A DNA stretch of 64,000 nt from Bacteroidia bacterium (GTDB lineage Bacteria; Bacteroidota; Bacteroidia; Bacteroidales; Azobacteroidaceae), in contig BNYG01000002.1 of NCBI GenBank assembly GCA_026000155.1, forward strand, positions 62,001 through 126,000. The letters run 5' to 3'. Within the stretch, counting starts at the first letter, position 1; every line of letters starts with the position of its first letter. Shown here piece by piece: positions 35,301 through 43,782 of this stretch. The notes beneath the pieces are model-generated. The model ran no database searches. It had not been told where the DNA came from and saw only the letters and a program-made list of their open reading frames with translations. A program made the translations under genes and the position numbers.

Positions 35301-38300
35301 CATTGATTTGGTAAATAGCAATCCGAATCTCACAGTCACTTGGCAAGCCATTGACCCAAGTCGTATTGGCGTTGACGCTCAAGGTGTCGGAACAATTCCT
35401 GCTTTCAGAGCCATCAATACAGGTGCAAGCCCTGTGATAGCCACCATTCAATATACGATCGCTTATGTCGATGGTCAAGGTTGTAATGCAACCGGTTCAT
35501 TTACCATCACGGTAACGCCCAAAAACATTGAAGATATGGATTTGATCGCTTCTGCCAATGTATCGGTCGGTACGGTTTGTGAAGGCTATCCCATTTCGTT
35601 TAATTTATTGACTCGCCATCAGGGCAATGTGGTTACTCCGGTTGATTACCGTTACGAAATAATCAGCGGCGTGGACATTCTACCTGCAGGAATTACTTTT
35701 GTCAATGGATTCAACCAATTTGTTACTACGAAACCGGGACATGCGATTTACCGCATCACCCCTGTTTATAATAACAAGGAAGGGGTGCCAACCAGTATTT
35801 CGGTTGAAGCGCGTACCATTTTGAATGCCAACGATTATATTAAGTTAAACGGTAAAACGTTTAGCTATGCCAACGGCGATCAGGTGCCGACGATCACATT
35901 GACATCCAATCCATTACCGGTGGGCGCCATAGTCACCTGGAAATCAGACAATGTAGGTATCGGTATAGCAGCAGCCGGAGACGGTGAAATACCGGGCTTC
36001 CGGGCGATTTATACCAATAACGCAAACAATACGGCGGTCATCACTTATTCGATTTCGTATCCGGGAAGTGAAACGTGTAATTCAGGTCCTCTTTCGGGTT
36101 CGTTCACGATTACGGTCACTCCGAAAACGATTGAAGATTTGGATTTGATAGCTACTGCCGCAGTGACTACCGGCACCGCTTGTATCGGTGATCCGTTTGC
36201 CTTTACTTTGGCAGCCACGTATCATGGAACTCCTGTTACGCCGACTTCTTATCGCGTGGAATTGATCAACGGTACAGACATTTTGCCGGTTGGTTCCACC
36301 TTTGTGCATGGAAGCAACCATTTATTAGTGGCAGATAAGGTTGGAACTGCGATTTACCGTGTTATTCCAATTTATAACGGCAGACAAGGAGTGCCTGCGA
36401 GTGTTTCGCTCGAAGCTCGTGCTAAATTAACAGCCAATCAGATTAGCGACTTGACTTATCAACATGGCGATTACGTACCGGCTATTCGTTTGAATAATTC
36501 GTTACCGGCCAATACAGTAGTCACTTGGACAGCTATTAATCCCAATAATATTGGTATTTCTGCGAATGGTGTCGGCGAAATCCCCGCTTTCAAAATCGCT
36601 AATCCCGGAGACATCCCTGTGACGGCCACGATTAATTATACAATCGCATACGCTGACGGCAAAGGTTGTGCGGCAAACGGCTCATTTACCATTACCGTTC
36701 TGCCGGAAACAATTCAGGATTTGAAAGCTACTGCTACGGTCACGACCGGTACGGTTTGTTTAGGCGATCCATTTGTATTTAACCTGGCTACCACCTATCA
36801 GGGAAATGCAATTACGCCTACTTTCTATCACATAGAAATAATCAGCGGAATTGATATTTTGGCACCCGGTTATGTATTGGTTGACGGAGACAACCAAGTG
36901 TTTGCCGACAAAACAGGCAGCGGCATTTACCGGATAACGCCGGTGTATAATAATCAGCAAGGTATGCCCGCCACTGTTTCTTTAGAAGCGCGTGCGTCCC
37001 TGGCAGGCAATCACATTAGTGACTTGACTTTCCAAAACGGCGATCCGGTACCGGCTATTAGTTTGACGAGCAACTTACCGACCAACGCGGTAGTTACCTG
37101 GACAGCCGATGACCCATCTCAAATTGGTATTTCAGCCCAGGGAATCAGCATAATCCCTGCTTTTACCGCCACCAATAGCAGTACAGGCAATGTGACGGCA
37201 ACTGTTAATTATACGGTAGCTTACACTGACGGTAAAGCTTGTCAGGCAAGCGGTTCGTTTACCATTACCGTCACACCACGAACAAATGTGGATTTGGATT
37301 TGGTAGCTCATACGGATGCGAATGCCGGCGAAATTATCTGTCTGGGAGAAACGTTCAGTCCGGTTACTTTCTCGGCAACGGATAAAAAGAATCATACGGG
37401 ACAAATCGAATACCGGATCGAATTGGTAAGCGGTGTAAATGTAGCAGGCACTCTGCCGCCGACAAGTACCTCAACGACTTGGACACCTCAAGCCAATGTA
37501 GTGGGTAGCGGCATTTATCGTGTGATACCGAGTGTGGATAATCGCGAAGGAGTAGCAGCGCTGTTCACTTTGGAAGTGCGTCCGCCATTAGTGGAAAATC
37601 AGACAAGTAATTTGACGTATCAAAATGGCGACCGGGTGGCGAATATTAGTTTGACGAATAACTTACCGGCCAATACGGTAGTCACTTGGACTGTAACGGA
37701 TCCGGCGCATATTGGTATTCCGGCGCAAGGCACCGGAGATATTCCTGCTTTTACCGCAGTAAATACCGGTACAAGCAATGTAACAGCGACAGTTAATTAT
37801 ACAATCGCCTACTTGGACGGTAAAGGTTGTACCACGACCGGTTCGTTTACTGTTACGGTTGTACCGAAAACGAATGTAGATTTGGATTTGGTAGCTATTA
37901 CGGATGCGGATGCCAGCGAAATTATCTGTCTGGGCGAAACGTTCAGTCCGGTTACTTTCTCGGCAACCGATAAAGCAAGTCATACCGGACAAATCGAATA
38001 CCGGATCGAATTGGTAAGCGGTGTAAATGTAGCAGGCACTCTGCCGCCGACAAGTACCTCAACGACTTGGACTCCTCAAGCGAATGTAGTGGGTAGCGGT
38101 ATTTATCGTGTGGTACCAACTGTTGACAACCGCGAAGGTGTCGCTGCACTGTTCACTTTAGAAGTGCGTACACCGTTAACAGCCAATCATATCAGCGACT
38201 TGACCTATCAAAACAGCGATCCGGTACCGGCAATCAGCTTGACAGCTAATTTACCGGCCAATACGGTTGTCACCTGGACGGCTGTTGATCCGAATAAAAT

Positions 38301-41292
38301 TGGTATTTCAGCGAGTGGTTCCGGTTCTATTCCTGCTTTCAGTGCAGTAAATACCGGTACGGGCAATGTAACGGCAACCGTTAATTATTCGGTAGCTTAT
38401 ACTGACGGTAAAGCTTGTAAGGCAAGCGGTTCGTTTACCATTACAGTCACACCACGAACAAATGTGGATTTGGATTTGGTAGCTCATACGGATGCGGATG
38501 CCGGCGAAATTATTTGCCTGGGCGAAACGTTCAGTCCGGTTACTTTCTCGGCAACGGATAAAGCAAGTCATACCGGACAAATCGAATACCGGATAGAATT
38601 GGTAAGCGGTGTAAATGTAGCAGGCACTCTTCCGGCAGCAAGCACAGCAACGACCTGGACACCTCAAGCGAATGTAGTGGGTAGCGGTATTTACCGGGTG
38701 GTACCAATTGTGGATAACCGTGAAGGTGTCGCTGCACTGTTCACTTTAGAAGTGCGTACACCATTAACAGCCAATCATATCAGCGACTTGACGTATCAAA
38801 ACAGTGATCAGGTGCCGACAATCAGTTTGACAGCTAATTTACCTGCCAATACGGTTATTACCTGGACGGCCATTGACCCGAATAAGATTGGTATTTCAGC
38901 CGGCGGTTCCGGTGCTATTCCAGCTTTCAGCGCAGTAAATACCGGTACAAGCAATGTAACGGCAACGGTTAATTATACAATCGCCTATTTGGACGGTAAA
39001 GGTTGTACGGCAACCGGTTCATTCACGATTACGGTTACACCAAGAACAAATGTGGATTTGGATTTGGTAGCTCAAACGGATGCGAATGCCGGCGAAATTA
39101 TTTGTCTGGGAGAAACGTTCAGTCCGATTACGTTCTCGGCAACGGATAAAAAGAGTCATACCGGACAAATCGAATACCGGATAGAATTGGTAAGCGGTGT
39201 GAATGTAGCGGGTACTATTCCGGCAGCAAGCACGGCAACGACTTGGACTCCTCAAGCAAATGTGGTGGGTAGCGGTATTTACCGGGTGGTGCCGATTGTG
39301 GATAACCGCGAAGGTATTGCTGCACTGTTCACGTTGGAAGTGCGTACGCCGTTAGCAGGCAATCATATCAGTGATTTGACGTATCAAAACAGCGATCAGG
39401 TGCCGGCAATTCATTTGACGAGCAACTTACCGGCCAATGTAGTAGTCACCTGGACGGCCATTGACCCGAATAAAATTGGTGTTTCAGCGAGTGGTTCCGG
39501 TTCTATTCCTGCTTTCAGTGCAGTAAATACAGGTACAAGCAATGTGACGGCAACGGTTAATTATACAATCGCCTACCTGGATGGTAAAGGCTGTGATGCA
39601 ACCGGTTCGTTCACTATTACGGTTACACCAAGAACAAATGTGGATTTGGATTTGGTAGCTCAAACGGATGCGAATGCCGGCGAAATTATTTGTCTGGGAG
39701 AAACGTTCAGTCCGATTACGTTCTCGGCAACGGATAAAAAGAATCATACGGGACAAATCGAATACCGGATAGAATTGGTAAGCGGTGTGAATGTAGCGGG
39801 TACTATTCCGGCAGCAAGCACGGCAACGACCTGGACTCCTCAAGCAAATGTAGTGGGTAGCGGCATTTATCGCGTAGTACCAATTGTGGATAACCGCGAA
39901 GGTGTCGCTGCACTGTTCACTTTGGAAGTGCGCACGCCATTAACCGGCACTCAGATAAGTAATTTGACTTATCAAAACGGAGACCGCGTACCGGCTATCA
40001 GTTTGACGAGCAACTTACCGGCCAATACGGTTATAACCTGGACGGCTGTTGATCCGAATAAGACAGGTGTTCCGGCACAAGGCACAGGAGATATTCCTGC
40101 ATTCACCGCACTTAATTTCGGTACAAGCAGTGTGACGGCGACCATCAATTATTCGATTGCTTTCGCCGACGGTAAAGGCTGTGCTGCAAACGGTTCGTTC
40201 ACGATTAAGGTTCTGCCGAAAGCATTGGATGAAGCTGATTTCTACATTATTCCGGTTGAAAATCAAACGATTTGCTATGGCAATACATTTGCCGACATTC
40301 ATCTCAAAGCGGAATTTCGTTTCGATGCTGCATTTGCGGAAGCTACCGATTTCCGTTGGGAATTGGTGGATGGAACGGATATATTGGGCTTAGGCACTCT
40401 GGGACATATTCAGTCGAACGACAATACTGCGGTATGGACCATCAGTGTCAATCCGAAGCAGCTTGTAACGGGTTCTGCCGGCTATCGCATCACCCCGTAT
40501 TGGAACAATAACAAGGGAGCTTCCACCACGTTTACACTGACTCGTTTGCCGCTGTCAAACACGGATAAAAGTGAAGTCATTGATCTGGTTTATTGTGGTA
40601 GTGAAACCGTTGTTTTGGATGCTGAATTAGCAGGTACTGCCTACCAGTGGTATAGAAACGGCAACGCAATTGACGGAGCCACCCATTCTACTTATACCAT
40701 CACATCCGATTTTTCGGGTAGCTATTACGCTCAGGTAACAACCGAATGCGGTATCTATAAATCAACGGTTTATAATCTGATAACGACCCCGGATTTGGTA
40801 GCTCAACGTTGGGATGACGTCCTGGCTTTACATACCAATCCTGCAGAAAACGGCGGATTTGAATTTGTGAGCTATCAGTGGTATTCAATCAACAATGGCG
40901 AGGAAACGCAACTGTTTGGAGAGAATGCATCCTATTTGTATGTTCCGGATGGAGCGAATACATCTGCAACCTATTTTGTGAAAGCGGTCATGAAAGACGG
41001 AACAATCTTCCAATCATGTCCCGTTGCCTTCCAACCGGTTTTAAGCTCCGGAATAACGATTTATCCCAACCCGGTACGTAAAGGCGAGTTGATAACGGTA
41101 GATATAACACCGAACTTGTTTGTGCCGGATCAGACGCTCATTCAGGTGCTTAGCATAAGTAACGGTTTGATAAGCAATGTAAAAGCTTCCGAAGCCAAAT
41201 CACAAGTGAGAATGCCGAATACAGCAGGCGTTTATATTCTGCGGGTACAAACGGGAGGGATTTCCAAATCATTTAAAATTATTATAGAATAA
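29317..41292 (+). CDS. Giant T9SS surface protein with 14 tandem repeats, 3991 residues
   Basis: A signal peptide (LLVSALLLTTGISAQA) is followed by two right-handed beta-helix regions (about residues 28-460 and 470-810; GGFVGIDEASIDDRE, NNAHHVVLA, LDGFTISDGYG, GGGIYSAN). Then come 14 tandem Ig/cadherin-like repeats of about 195 residues (about 908-3630), an Ig-like domain (YQWYRNGNAIDGATHSTY) and a C-terminal type A sorting domain (GITIYPNPVRKGELI ... GVYILRVQTGG). Each repeat ends in SFTITV and contains a CLGD/CLGE cysteine motif. The likely role is a long surface stalk with a beta-helix head, for adhesion or polysaccharide binding. It lies 23 bp after the previous gene. Confidence 0.88.
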   Translation: MATFNSALRRLLVSALLLTTGISAQATTYYVKHYDGDPWVKQGGTTFGVGEDAAANLAALAATSWETAIGDLQAVINVAVDGDIIFVAAGTYKPVRSAWPGSSSVSLINNGLDRENAFLLKTGVKIYGGFVGIDEASIDDREFAVVNGIETPVHPTILSGELQNDGIQTNNAHHVVLANSINNSVLDGFTISDGYGTNSLNRAVVGAGLYIDNSTLTATHLTIRKNTATDGGTGAGICVEGASNVTLTQSTIQENTSDGDGGGIAVTGGSNAAVTATYIIVSGNKTTGRSGGGIGIGGGTFNLSNSLVSGNTANTNGGGLQNAGTTTLTNVTVAGNYAINGGGWAGDMILRNTIVWGNSAPANPNVNGTYTPYNSLVEGKNDTANNSLDGTDAANTPPFRNPVKATAGKPTTAGDYRLVPGSNFLLEDRGNNGYNTVSVDLEGNTRIQGCAIDLGAYENASSIAPDMQGIVHVKKGATGNGSSWNNAYPELANVLLKAKITPGCITEIWVAEGTFYPLYTTNGSTDPRDKSFDLVSNIKVYGGFAGYETHIDDRKLNEHETILSGELQGDSNDSNNARHIVTASAVNNAQLDGFTITRGYADGTANTGGGIYSANSSVNLVRLNIRANTATGNGGGIWISGSPALTDILVSGNVANGEGGGIYNQGAVTFINVTVAGNKTGLSTGGIYNSGSSNTLKNSIIWGNSGRATNGGTDNYNNLIQGSGGSVNWKTAFGADSGNNLDVDPLFVNPSDAISAPTALGDYRLQTCSPAIDAGDESFIPAGISTDLDGRLRDDGLADMGAYEFYTAGKVKRPTATPSVTGVKAIVLGDGVDLYALTGTAPWEVTYNYTDNKGNSQVKTSSGIQTSPFRFVPEETGTYRFTLLSVENAVCKTDIPGSPEIIVIVSENLGLKATATVTTGTVCVSSPFDFNIATTNKDGSAVTPDSYIAALISGTDILNGYAIVDGVNQPVAAKAGAAIYSVTPVYNNVQGIPAVVSLEARALLTANHISNLTYENGDQVPVIDLTANLPANTVITWTADNTAIGISANGSGYIPAFNAVNTGTGNVSATINYTVAYADGQGCSATGSFTITVTPKTNVDSDLVASTDADASDIACLGDVFQTINFSATDKKGHTGNIEYRIEFVSGVNVAGTVPPASTAASWTPTANVVGTGIYRVVPVVDNREGVAALFTLESRASLAGNHINDLVYENKDQVPTINLTGNLPTNTIVTWTANDPGKIGISASGTGVIPAFNAVNTGTGNVSATINYTVAYADGKGCSVTGSFTITVTPKTNVDSDLIAETDADAGEITCLGDVFTPVNFSVTDKKGHTGDVEYRIEFVGGVNVAGTIPSASTATSWTPTANVVGTGTYRVVPVVDNREGVAALFTLEVRAPLAGEHVSDLNYQNQDRVPAISLTGDLPTNTVVTWTAVDPDRIGISAGGTGSIPAFTAVNTGTSNVTATINYTVAYADGKGCSVTGSFTITVAPKTNVDSDLIAETDAASEVACLGAVFQTINFSATDKISHTGDIEYRIEFVSGVNVAGTVPSASTATSWTPIANVVGTGIYRVVPVVNNREGVAALFTLESRASLAGNHISDLVYENKDQVPTINLTGNLPTNTIVTWTANDPGKIGISASGAGVIPAFTAVNTGTSNVSATINYTVAYADGKGCSVTGSFTITVTPKTNVDSDLIAETDADAGEITCLGDVFTPINFSVTDKKGHTGNVEYRIEFVSGVNVAGTIPSASTAASWTPTANVVGTGTYRVVPVVDNREGVAAVFTLEVRTPLTANHISDLTYQNRDQVPNINLTANLPANTVVTWTADNLNMGISAGGSGHIPAFSAVNTGTSPVTATINYTVAYADGKGCSDTNSFTITVLPKTIDDLDLVANATVTTGLVCLGDPFAFNLSTTHFGNPVSPVSYKVELVSGTDILPVGTSFINGANQLTADKIGSGIYRVTPVYQDKMGVPAIITLEARTKVTITQLNLTYQNGDLAPAIDLVNSNPNLTVTWQAIDPSRIGVDAQGVGTIPAFRAINTGASPVIATIQYTIAYVDGQGCNATGSFTITVTPKNIEDMDLIASANVSVGTVCEGYPISFNLLTRHQGNVVTPVDYRYEIISGVDILPAGITFVNGFNQFVTTKPGHAIYRITPVYNNKEGVPTSISVEARTILNANDYIKLNGKTFSYANGDQVPTITLTSNPLPVGAIVTWKSDNVGIGIAAAGDGEIPGFRAIYTNNANNTAVITYSISYPGSETCNSGPLSGSFTITVTPKTIEDLDLIATAAVTTGTACIGDPFAFTLAATYHGTPVTPTSYRVELINGTDILPVGSTFVHGSNHLLVADKVGTAIYRVIPIYNGRQGVPASVSLEARAKLTANQISDLTYQHGDYVPAIRLNNSLPANTVVTWTAINPNNIGISANGVGEIPAFKIANPGDIPVTATINYTIAYADGKGCAANGSFTITVLPETIQDLKATATVTTGTVCLGDPFVFNLATTYQGNAITPTFYHIEIISGIDILAPGYVLVDGDNQVFADKTGSGIYRITPVYNNQQGMPATVSLEARASLAGNHISDLTFQNGDPVPAISLTSNLPTNAVVTWTADDPSQIGISAQGISIIPAFTATNSSTGNVTATVNYTVAYTDGKACQASGSFTITVTPRTNVDLDLVAHTDANAGEIICLGETFSPVTFSATDKKNHTGQIEYRIELVSGVNVAGTLPPTSTSTTWTPQANVVGSGIYRVIPSVDNREGVAALFTLEVRPPLVENQTSNLTYQNGDRVANISLTNNLPANTVVTWTVTDPAHIGIPAQGTGDIPAFTAVNTGTSNVTATVNYTIAYLDGKGCTTTGSFTVTVVPKTNVDLDLVAITDADASEIICLGETFSPVTFSATDKASHTGQIEYRIELVSGVNVAGTLPPTSTSTTWTPQANVVGSGIYRVVPTVDNREGVAALFTLEVRTPLTANHISDLTYQNSDPVPAISLTANLPANTVVTWTAVDPNKIGISASGSGSIPAFSAVNTGTGNVTATVNYSVAYTDGKACKASGSFTITVTPRTNVDLDLVAHTDADAGEIICLGETFSPVTFSATDKASHTGQIEYRIELVSGVNVAGTLPAASTATTWTPQANVVGSGIYRVVPIVDNREGVAALFTLEVRTPLTANHISDLTYQNSDQVPTISLTANLPANTVITWTAIDPNKIGISAGGSGAIPAFSAVNTGTSNVTATVNYTIAYLDGKGCTATGSFTITVTPRTNVDLDLVAQTDANAGEIICLGETFSPITFSATDKKSHTGQIEYRIELVSGVNVAGTIPAASTATTWTPQANVVGSGIYRVVPIVDNREGIAALFTLEVRTPLAGNHISDLTYQNSDQVPAIHLTSNLPANVVVTWTAIDPNKIGVSASGSGSIPAFSAVNTGTSNVTATVNYTIAYLDGKGCDATGSFTITVTPRTNVDLDLVAQTDANAGEIICLGETFSPITFSATDKKNHTGQIEYRIELVSGVNVAGTIPAASTATTWTPQANVVGSGIYRVVPIVDNREGVAALFTLEVRTPLTGTQISNLTYQNGDRVPAISLTSNLPANTVITWTAVDPNKTGVPAQGTGDIPAFTALNFGTSSVTATINYSIAFADGKGCAANGSFTIKVLPKALDEADFYIIPVENQTICYGNTFADIHLKAEFRFDAAFAEATDFRWELVDGTDILGLGTLGHIQSNDNTAVWTISVNPKQLVTGSAGYRITPYWNNNKGASTTFTLTRLPLSNTDKSEVIDLVYCGSETVVLDAELAGTAYQWYRNGNAIDGATHSTYTITSDFSGSYYAQVTTECGIYKSTVYNLITTPDLVAQRWDDVLALHTNPAENGGFEFVSYQWYSINNGEETQLFGENASYLYVPDGANTSATYFVKAVMKDGTIFQSCPVAFQPVLSSGITIYPNPVRKGELITVDITPNLFVPDQTLIQVLSISNGLISNVKASEAKSQVRMPNTAGVYILRVQTGGISKSFKIIIE
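32040..40215 (+). repeat. 14 tandem coding repeats of about 585 bp
   Basis: Each unit runs from a VTTGTVC or DADAGEI-CLG segment to SFTITV. The first four and units 9-13 are very alike at DNA level, and units 5-8 are more diverged. Segments around 32.89 and 34.06 kb are nearly identical over more than 300 bp, about 1.17 kb (two units) apart, which indicates duplication of unit pairs and recent recombination. Confidence 0.9.
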
Positions 41293-41303
41293 ATAAAGCA
41301 CAG

Positions 41304-42821
41304 ATGAAAAAAAGTATAATAATCGGATTAATCGGATTGTATTCGGTGGCAATGTATGGGCAAGAATCGCTCAACAAGCATGAAATTTCGGTTTGGGGAG
41401 CAGGAGGGTTAACAACCCTCCTCTCCAACCCCGTTGTGGGTAGTAATATCGCCGGACTGGGCGGACAAGTGGGTTTGGGTTACAATTATTCTTTCAATCC
41501 GCATTGGAGTCTGGGCGCCGGAGTAGAATATTTCATTCTGAACGGCGGGACGAAAATGTCGCTGTTTACAGATACTTATCTGACTCCCAGCGAAACCGGT
41601 GAATACATCTACCGGATTCAGACTGAAGGAAATGGTGTCAAACAGAAATATTCCGCTGCCTATTTTAATATTCCGGTATCGGTAAAATACCAGACGGATC
41701 CAAACGCAAAAGGGCGCCGGTGGTATGTTGCGGGTGGAGCCAAGTTGGGTATTCCCACCAGCGGCAGTTACAAGACCGACGGCACCATGACGACGAAAGG
41801 TTGGGAAATAGATGCCAACGGCAATCCACATTCCAGCGACCCGTATATCAATATGCCTCATCATGGCTTTGGTACGTATGAATTGAGTAATGTAAAGCAA
41901 GATTTCAAATTTGAAATGAATCTCGCAGCATTCCTTGAAACAGGTATCAAATGGCGCCTTTCATCGAGTGACAGAACATTTCTTTACACAGGTTTATTTG
42001 TCGATTACGGCCTTTTGGATGTACATAAAGGAGGTGGTGAAAATCGTTTTTACCAATACAATCCGCAGGAGCCGTCCCGGTATATTGAAAGTTCTATTTT
42101 TACGTCAAAGTACAACAATGGAACGCAACCCTACGTGGATAAAATCAATACTTTGGCGGCGGGAATAAAAGTGGCGCTGGCTTTTTCGGTAGGTGGTCAC
42201 AAAAACGGGTCGAATGCAAGTAATGGACAAGTTAACGCCCAACCGGTACAACCGGGTAATGTGTGGTCGATACGACCGGATAATATTTTGACGGAACACC
42301 CGGATTATGTTTCTACAGTACCCCTTTTAGAACGGCAGGCAGCTCTTATGGGAAGATTGGATGCTATCGAAGCGGAGCACGAAATCTATCTTGCAGCAGC
42401 AGAGGAACGCCGCCGGCAGTACGAAGAAGCCCTTCTGGCAGCAGAAGATGAGCGTCAGCAGCAATATATGGAATTACTGCAAAGTAGTCAGGGGATAGAG
42501 CTGGACAATTACGACTTGGCTCGTGTAACGCTTACACCGGAACAGAAACTTGCCTTGGAACAATATGTTGATCTGATGAAAAGAGATCCGGATTGTTCGT
42601 TGTACATCACCGGGCACACTTGTAATCTGGGATCGGAACAACTCAATATGCGTATAGGACAAGAAAGAGCGGACCTGGCAAAAGATTTTCTGGTCGAAAA
42701 CGGTATTGCTCCCTCTCGCATACACACGTTCAGTAAAGGTGAATTGAATCCTCTTTATCCAAATGATAACGAGGTGGATAGACGGAAAAACAGACGCTTG
42801 GAACTTACAATAAGAGAATAA
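41304..42821 (+). CDS. Outer-membrane barrel protein with OmpA peptidoglycan-binding domain
   Basis: 505 residues: a signal peptide (KKSIIIGLIGLYSVAMYGQ), a beta-barrel-like region of about 280 residues (VGLGYNYSFNPHWSLGAGVEYF), a linker, a charged coiled coil (AEERRRQYEEALLAAEDERQQ), and a C-terminal OmpA-like domain (YITGHTCNLGSEQLNMRIGQ ... ERADLAKDFL ... DRRKNRRLEL). The domain binds peptidoglycan and the barrel sits in the outer membrane. It starts 11 bp after the giant T9SS protein gene, so it probably serves the same surface assembly, perhaps as an anchor. Confidence 0.9.
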   Translation: MKKSIIIGLIGLYSVAMYGQESLNKHEISVWGAGGLTTLLSNPVVGSNIAGLGGQVGLGYNYSFNPHWSLGAGVEYFILNGGTKMSLFTDTYLTPSETGEYIYRIQTEGNGVKQKYSAAYFNIPVSVKYQTDPNAKGRRWYVAGGAKLGIPTSGSYKTDGTMTTKGWEIDANGNPHSSDPYINMPHHGFGTYELSNVKQDFKFEMNLAAFLETGIKWRLSSSDRTFLYTGLFVDYGLLDVHKGGGENRFYQYNPQEPSRYIESSIFTSKYNNGTQPYVDKINTLAAGIKVALAFSVGGHKNGSNASNGQVNAQPVQPGNVWSIRPDNILTEHPDYVSTVPLLERQAALMGRLDAIEAEHEIYLAAAEERRRQYEEALLAAEDERQQQYMELLQSSQGIELDNYDLARVTLTPEQKLALEQYVDLMKRDPDCSLYITGHTCNLGSEQLNMRIGQERADLAKDFLVENGIAPSRIHTFSKGELNPLYPNDNEVDRRKNRRLELTIRE

Positions 42822-42829
42822 AAGTTATC

Positions 42830-42936
42830 CGTCATTTCGAAGCATAGCGAGAAATCTACTACTCAGTCGTAGGGTCTATGGAACAGAGTAGATTTCTCGC
42901 TTCTCAGATTGACATTCAGACTATCGGGATGACAGG
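42830..42936. repeat. MITE-like repeat after the OmpA gene
   Basis: GTCATTTCGAAGCATAGCGA with GAAATCTACT on the left pairs with AGTAGATTTC, TCGC and a terminal GGGATGACAG on the right. The unit is about 107 bp, has no coding capacity and begins 9 bp after the OmpA stop codon; the hairpin may double as a transcription terminator. Confidence 0.75.
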
Positions 42937-43099
42937 GCAAACGCATTTAAAATTCGAGCAATTTATCCCGGTATTCGGTATTAAGTAGAGCTTTCATTCT
43001 TTTTCGATTAAGACTGAGTTTTAGCATCTTATCATTAGAGAGCAAAGAGAGCGCAACTTTTTAGTATAACATTTTATTATTTATATCACCGAAAATTTT

Positions 43100-43284
43100 C
43101 TGGTTGAAGACGTCATTTTGTCGTTCGATAAATACGATGGTAACTATTTAAAATCTTTGCCTTCGCATCACGCCCGATTTCATCATGGAAATTCTTTCGC
43201 GCAGCACTTCGCTGAAAGTCATTCAACCGGATGCGTTGCGGGAACAAGTCTGCTATATTTGCCAATCCGCAATGCAAAGGAATA
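43100..43284 (+). pseudogene. 3' remnant of a WYL-domain regulator gene
   Basis: One frame reads VILSFDKYDGNYLKSLPSHH; after a shift another reads MEILSRSTSLKVIQPDALRE and QVCYICQSAMQRNK to a stop. Together they match the C-terminal end of WYL-domain proteins. The frameshift and lack of upstream coding mark it as a remnant. A second copy of the tail lies at 45612-45702. Confidence 0.65.
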
Positions 43285-43369
43285 AAAAAATAACATTTCC
43301 TTAACCAAATAATTTGACAGAACGTCAGATAAAGATTGTGGTTTGAGGTTGCTTATAAACGATGTATAA

Positions 43370-43523
43370 TCAATCCGGCTTTACAGCAACAATTTTTGCA
43401 AGCTTTTCAACCTGCTCAAGATTCGTTGTAGCATAAAATCCTTCCCCAAAGTCAATTCCTCGAGGCTGTACAACCAATTTAGGCTGCTCGACTAACACAT
43501 CTCTGCCGTGATAGAGTATCATA
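43370..43523 (-). pseudogene. DUF3990-like remnant with a frameshift
   Basis: The start reads MILYHGR, then after a one-base shift NVLVEQPKLVVQPRGIDFGE and GFYATTNLEQVEKLAKIVAV, ending KPD. LYHG and IDFGEGFY are typical of DUF3990 proteins, but those are normally about 150 residues, so only the N-terminal part remains. The last residues match the tail of the 50-residue protein at 45.8 kb. Confidence 0.6.
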
Positions 43524-43574
43524 ATAATACTTCTTTTTAAAATAATTCAGAGGGTAAAAGTATATAATTTTCCT

Positions 43575-43663
43575 TTATTTCAAAAACTCCACAACCGTTA
43601 TTCCTGTTCCGCCGAATTGTACATGCTCATCCTGAAAATGTTGGATTCCCGGAACGATTTTCA
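43575..43663 (-). pseudogene. Smr/MutS2-type 3' remnant
   Basis: The minus strand reads LKIVPGIQHFQDEHVQFGGT and GITVVEFLK then stop. DEHVQFGGTGITVVE matches the end of Smr-domain proteins such as MutS2. No upstream part is present. Confidence 0.5.
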
Positions 43664-43675
43664 AATAAACTAAAC

Positions 43676-43754
43676 ATTATAGTTATTTAACTAAGTTGAA
43701 AAATATTTTAACTATAAAACATAGTTTATAAACTAAATATTATAGTTATATTTG
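43676..43754 (+). promoter_or_regulatory. Operator/promoter region of blaI-blaR
   Basis: TATATTTG (43747-43754) is a -7 box 28 bp before blaI. Around it are several AACTATAA/TTATAGTT half-sites, including AACTATAAAACATAGTTT and AAACTAAATATTATAGTT, forming overlapping dyads. These are likely BlaI-type operators, implying autoregulation. Confidence 0.7.
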
Positions 43755-43782
43755 CAGTCTAATTTCATTAAAAACAAAAAAT

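Noticed and set aside
32040..40215. Many regularly spaced near-identical segments that could suggest a CRISPR array or a satellite
   Set aside because: The period is about 585 bp and everything is one open frame encoding a repeated protein domain.
29600..40400. Numerous open frames on the minus strand and in other + frames of the giant gene
   Set aside because: They recur with the protein repeats, overlap a gene with a clear signal peptide and sorting domain, and match no family; they are shadows.
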